A DNA stretch of 17,134 nucleotides. Source: Spirochaetales bacterium. GTDB taxonomy: Bacteria > Spirochaetota > Spirochaetia > DTKZ01. The notes below the pieces were generated by a model. The model was not told where the DNA came from, made no database searches, and saw nothing but the letters and a program-made list of their open reading frames with translations. Below are positions 15,235-17,134 of this stretch, piece by piece. How positions within the stretch are numbered: position 1 is the stretch's first letter; the number at the start of each line of letters is the position of its first letter. The position numbers and the translations under genes are program-made. Where the stretch lies: positions 1 to 17,134 of the forward strand of contig JAISQU010000230.1 in the NCBI GenBank assembly GCA_031274005.1, read 5' to 3'.

Positions 15235-15264
15235 ATTTTACAATAGACTTAAGGTATTTGTCAA
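15235..15264 (-). promoter_or_regulatory. Sigma-70 promoter of the activator gene
   Basis: On the minus strand TTGACA (15264-15259) is separated by 18 bp from TAAAAT (15240-15235). This is close to the vegetative consensus and lies 38 bp upstream of the activator ATG, consistent with steady low-level expression of the regulator. Confidence 0.72.
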
Positions 15265-15289
15265 AGAGAGAAGCTCCTGTCTTGGCTCA

Positions 15290-15318
15290 TTGAAGCGGCG
15301 CGTAATTTTGTTTATACT
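15290..15318 (+). promoter_or_regulatory. Sigma-70 promoter of the AAA+/nuclease gene, possibly leaderless
   Basis: TTGAAG (15290-15295) and TATACT (15313-15318) are exactly 17 bp apart. The ATG of the ATPase gene begins only 6 nt after the -10 box and no Shine-Dalgarno sequence is present, so transcription should start at or next to the start codon. It is divergent from the activator promoter, with -35 boxes about 25 bp apart. Confidence 0.6.
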
Positions 15319-15324
15319 CTGAAA

Positions 15325-16881
15325 ATGGAAAAGCGGGAAGTCCGATTTTTTAATACTACCGGCCCCTGCCGGCCGGAGATGCATTATATGCTGCCTCCGG
15401 AAGAACGGCTTGTGGGCGCGCAGTTGCACAGGTATATCAAAGACCAGTTGTACTGGGTTCTGCACGCCCCCCGGCAAACGGGAAAGACGACGTTTCTTCA
15501 AAGCTGGATGCGGGAGATAAACTCAGGGAAAGAGGCCATAGCCTGCTATGTGAGCGTGGAACGCTGCCGGGGCGTCGCGGAGCCGGAAAAAACCATGCCG
15601 GATATATGCGAAGCCATAAAGGAGCATACCGCTTGGGCGGGGTTGTTGGTTCCTGAGCTAACAACGAAAGAGGCCAAAAGCATGGTAAGCAATATCCTGG
15701 GAAACTGGGCGGCGGCTGTCGCCCCGAAGGCCTTAATCGTTTTGTTTGACGAAGTGGATGTTCTTGTCGGCGAAGCCCTGATAAACTTCCTGGCTCAATT
15801 GAGGGGCGGTTTTGCCATCCGGGGCATAGGGAAATTCCCGGTTTCCATCGCGCTGGTGGGTATGAGGGATTTGAAAGACTACATTACCGCCGCCAAGGGC
15901 GGCGTCGCGCCTAACCCCGGTTCCGCCTTTAATATAAAAGAGGATTCCGCTGTGCTGGCCAACTTTCAGGAAAAAGATATAGCCCGGCTCTTTGCCCAAA
16001 GGACCGAAGAAACCGGCCAAAAAATTACCCCCGAAGCCCTGAACTATGTGTACGAGCAGTCGAAGGGCCAGCCCTGGCTTGTCAATTCTTTATTCCAGCG
16101 GGCCACCATGCGGATACTGGACGAGGCCAGCGCGGAAACCGTAACCACAGACCACATAAAGGAAGCCCGGGAACAAATGATTCTGGCCCGGGAAACCCAT
16201 CTGGACGCTTTGGCCTATAGGCTGGAGGAACCGGCCATCCGCAAAGTTATGGAAACCCTTATTACCGGCGAACCGGATACCCGGCTTGCCGCGGGGGATT
16301 CCTTTCGCATATGCCTGGATTTGGGTTTGGTGACCCTTGAGAAAGGAACGCCCATTGTCGCCAATCCCATTTACCGGGAAGTGATTGCCCGTGAAATGAC
16401 CTACAGTACGCAGCTTGCCATACCCGAGCCGGAGTGGCAATGGGAGAAACCCGGCGGCGGCCTTGATATGGAAAAACTCCTGCGGGAGTTTCAGAAGTTC
16501 TGGCGGCGGCATTCGGAAATCTGGGAACAAAAATCCGATTACCCCGAAGCCTTTCCGCATCTTCTGCTTATGGCCTTCTTGCAGCGGATACTGAACGGCG
16601 GGGGTAATATTGAACGGGAATACGCCGCGGGCCGCGGCCGGGTAGACCTTGCCGTGGAATATAACAAAGAGCGGTACATCATCGAAATTAAAGTGATTCA
16701 TTCCTACGAGACGCCGGCGGCGGTAAGGGAAGAAGGTCTTGAGCAAATACGCCGCTACCGGGATAAACTTGGCGGCGGTCCGGCATACCTGGTAATTTTT
16801 AACCGCCGCCCGGACAAACCCGTCTGGGACGAGCGGCTTTCCTGGCGCACGGAAGGGGATGTTATTGTGGCAGGCGCGTGA
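15325..16881 (+). CDS. AAA+ ATPase with C-terminal PD-(D/E)XK nuclease-like domain
   Basis: The 518-residue protein joins an N-terminal P-loop ATPase to a C-terminal restriction-fold domain. Walker A is APRQTGKTT (48-56) and Walker B is LIVLFDEVD (137-145). Residues about 215-300 look like a helical lid and about 300-365 like a winged-helix segment. The nuclease-like core has GRVD (Asp441), EIK (Glu454, Lys456) and QIRRY (Gln474), so the catalytic triad looks intact. Such proteins are multicopy in some gut bacteria and related to AAA-ATPase-like/PDDEXK_9 families; suggested roles include mobile-element or defence functions, without proof. The first ATG after the promoter was chosen. It is transcribed away from the catabolic locus and followed by a hairpin and repeats, as expected for accessory DNA. 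Confidence 0.82.
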   Translation: MEKREVRFFNTTGPCRPEMHYMLPPEERLVGAQLHRYIKDQLYWVLHAPRQTGKTTFLQSWMREINSGKEAIACYVSVERCRGVAEPEKTMPDICEAIKEHTAWAGLLVPELTTKEAKSMVSNILGNWAAAVAPKALIVLFDEVDVLVGEALINFLAQLRGGFAIRGIGKFPVSIALVGMRDLKDYITAAKGGVAPNPGSAFNIKEDSAVLANFQEKDIARLFAQRTEETGQKITPEALNYVYEQSKGQPWLVNSLFQRATMRILDEASAETVTTDHIKEAREQMILARETHLDALAYRLEEPAIRKVMETLITGEPDTRLAAGDSFRICLDLGLVTLEKGTPIVANPIYREVIAREMTYSTQLAIPEPEWQWEKPGGGLDMEKLLREFQKFWRRHSEIWEQKSDYPEAFPHLLLMAFLQRILNGGGNIEREYAAGRGRVDLAVEYNKERYIIEIKVIHSYETPAAVREEGLEQIRRYRDKLGGGPAYLVIFNRRPDKPVWDERLSWRTEGDVIVAGA

Positions 16882-16916
16882 AACACAGTGGCAGTATCAT
16901 CGTCTACCGGGTTGTA

Positions 16917-16948
16917 CCCTTCGCCAATGGCAAAGGGCTTTCTTCTTT
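16917..16948 (+). terminator. Terminator-like hairpin after the AAA+/nuclease gene
   Basis: CCCTT-c-GCC (16917-16925) pairs with GGC-a-AAGGG (16929-16937) around an AAT loop, with one internal mismatch, followed by a pyrimidine-rich tract (CTTTCTTCTTT). It lies about 35 nt after the ATPase stop. The T-run is interrupted by C, so efficiency is uncertain. Confidence 0.42.
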
Positions 16949-17000
16949 CTCTGCGTCCTCCGCGGTTTTTTCTCTCGAATTCTTCATTTGCTCATGATTT
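16938..17000. repeat. CGCAGAG-type dispersed repeat
   Basis: On the minus strand this reads AAAAACCGCGGAGGACGCAG followed by AGAAAGAAGAAAG. It is a good example of the ACCGCAGAGG-ACGCAGAGA repeats found between genes in many bacteria. It resembles the degenerate copy at 46-100, including the flanking ATTCTT...CATGATTT. No gene is visible in 16882-17134; a weak open frame across it is explained by the two repeats. Confidence 0.45.
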
Positions 17001-17004
17001 TTAT

Positions 17005-17110
17005 TTCTGCGAGGTATGGATTTTATGCGGGTCCATACCCCCTACAAACAAGATTTAACCGGGTTCAAGGCGCCCTGAAGGGCGGGGTATGGACCCGCTT
17101 GCGAATCAAT
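17005..17110 (+). repeat. Palindromic repeat, copy 2
   Basis: This is the same element as 6651-6755 in the opposite orientation. The 15-bp inverted repeats GCGGGTCCATACCCC (17026-17040) and GGGGTATGGACCCGC (17084-17098) are identical to copy 1. The spacer holds ACAAACAA, ACCGGGTTCAA and a GCCC-TGAA-GGGC hairpin. On the plus strand GAAGGG stands 6 nt before an ATG (17089-17091) that opens MDPLANQ, the peptide also found at residues 44-50 of the isomerase frame. Here that frame runs on as SSSYGSRI to the window edge, so any gene it opens lies beyond this window. Confidence 0.85.
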
Positions 17111-17134
17111 CATCGAGTTATGGGTCAAGAATAG

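Noticed and set aside
16859..17134. 91-residue plus-strand open frame at the right edge
   Set aside because: It overlaps the end of the ATPase gene and is then made of the two repeats; its VWTRLRIN segment recurs in the same repeat at the isomerase, so it is repeat-derived.

Overview
The window looks like chromosomal DNA of a spirochaete, most likely a gut Treponema. This is an inference from protein style: a FecR-domain protein paired with a small outer-membrane protein, a lipoprotein-type TRAP binding protein, an Rpn-family remnant, a multicopy-type AAA+/PD-(D/E)XK protein and palindromic repeats. It could not be checked against a database. TGA is an ordinary stop here and base composition is balanced to moderately GC-rich.

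Layout. (1) 1-800: degraded accessory DNA, with a repeat-like stretch and a broken Rpn-family gene that has lost its 5' half and carries an in-frame TGA where the family normally has Trp. (2) 801-3971: housekeeping genes. prfC (release factor 3) and a DHH phosphoesterase lie on the minus strand; pth (peptidyl-tRNA hydrolase) is divergent on the plus strand. (3) 3972-5817: an apparently structured RNA or leader of about 125 nt, then a secreted FecR-domain protein and a small predicted outer-membrane protein on the plus strand. (4) 5836-15197: one minus-strand catabolic locus. A PrpR-type sigma-54 activator is followed by a good -24/-12 promoter and then dctQ, dctM, dctP, an isopropylmalate/tartrate-type dehydrogenase, an amidohydrolase, a zinc alcohol dehydrogenase and a TIM-barrel sugar isomerase/epimerase. 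(5) 15290-17134: a divergent AAA+ ATPase/nuclease gene with a promoter so close that its mRNA may be leaderless, a terminator-like hairpin and two kinds of repeat.

The genes of region 4 read as one regulon. The activator would sense an organic-acid-like signal and, with sigma-54 RNA polymerase, switch on a TRAP transporter plus four enzymes. The likely chemistry is uptake of a carboxylated compound, hydrolytic release of a hydroxy- or sugar acid, two NAD-linked oxidations (one perhaps decarboxylating) and an isomerisation or decarboxylation. The substrate cannot be named from sequence, and no kinase, aldolase or dehydratase is encoded here, so the products must feed into enzymes elsewhere.

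The most unusual structural point is a palindromic repeat of about 105 bp, present twice in opposite orientations (6651-6755 and 17005-17110). One copy is inserted in frame at the 5' end of the isomerase gene, so the repeat now encodes the N-terminal extension and an alternative ATG. The structured RNA upstream of the FecR gene and the unassigned catabolic pathway are the other points most worth following up.
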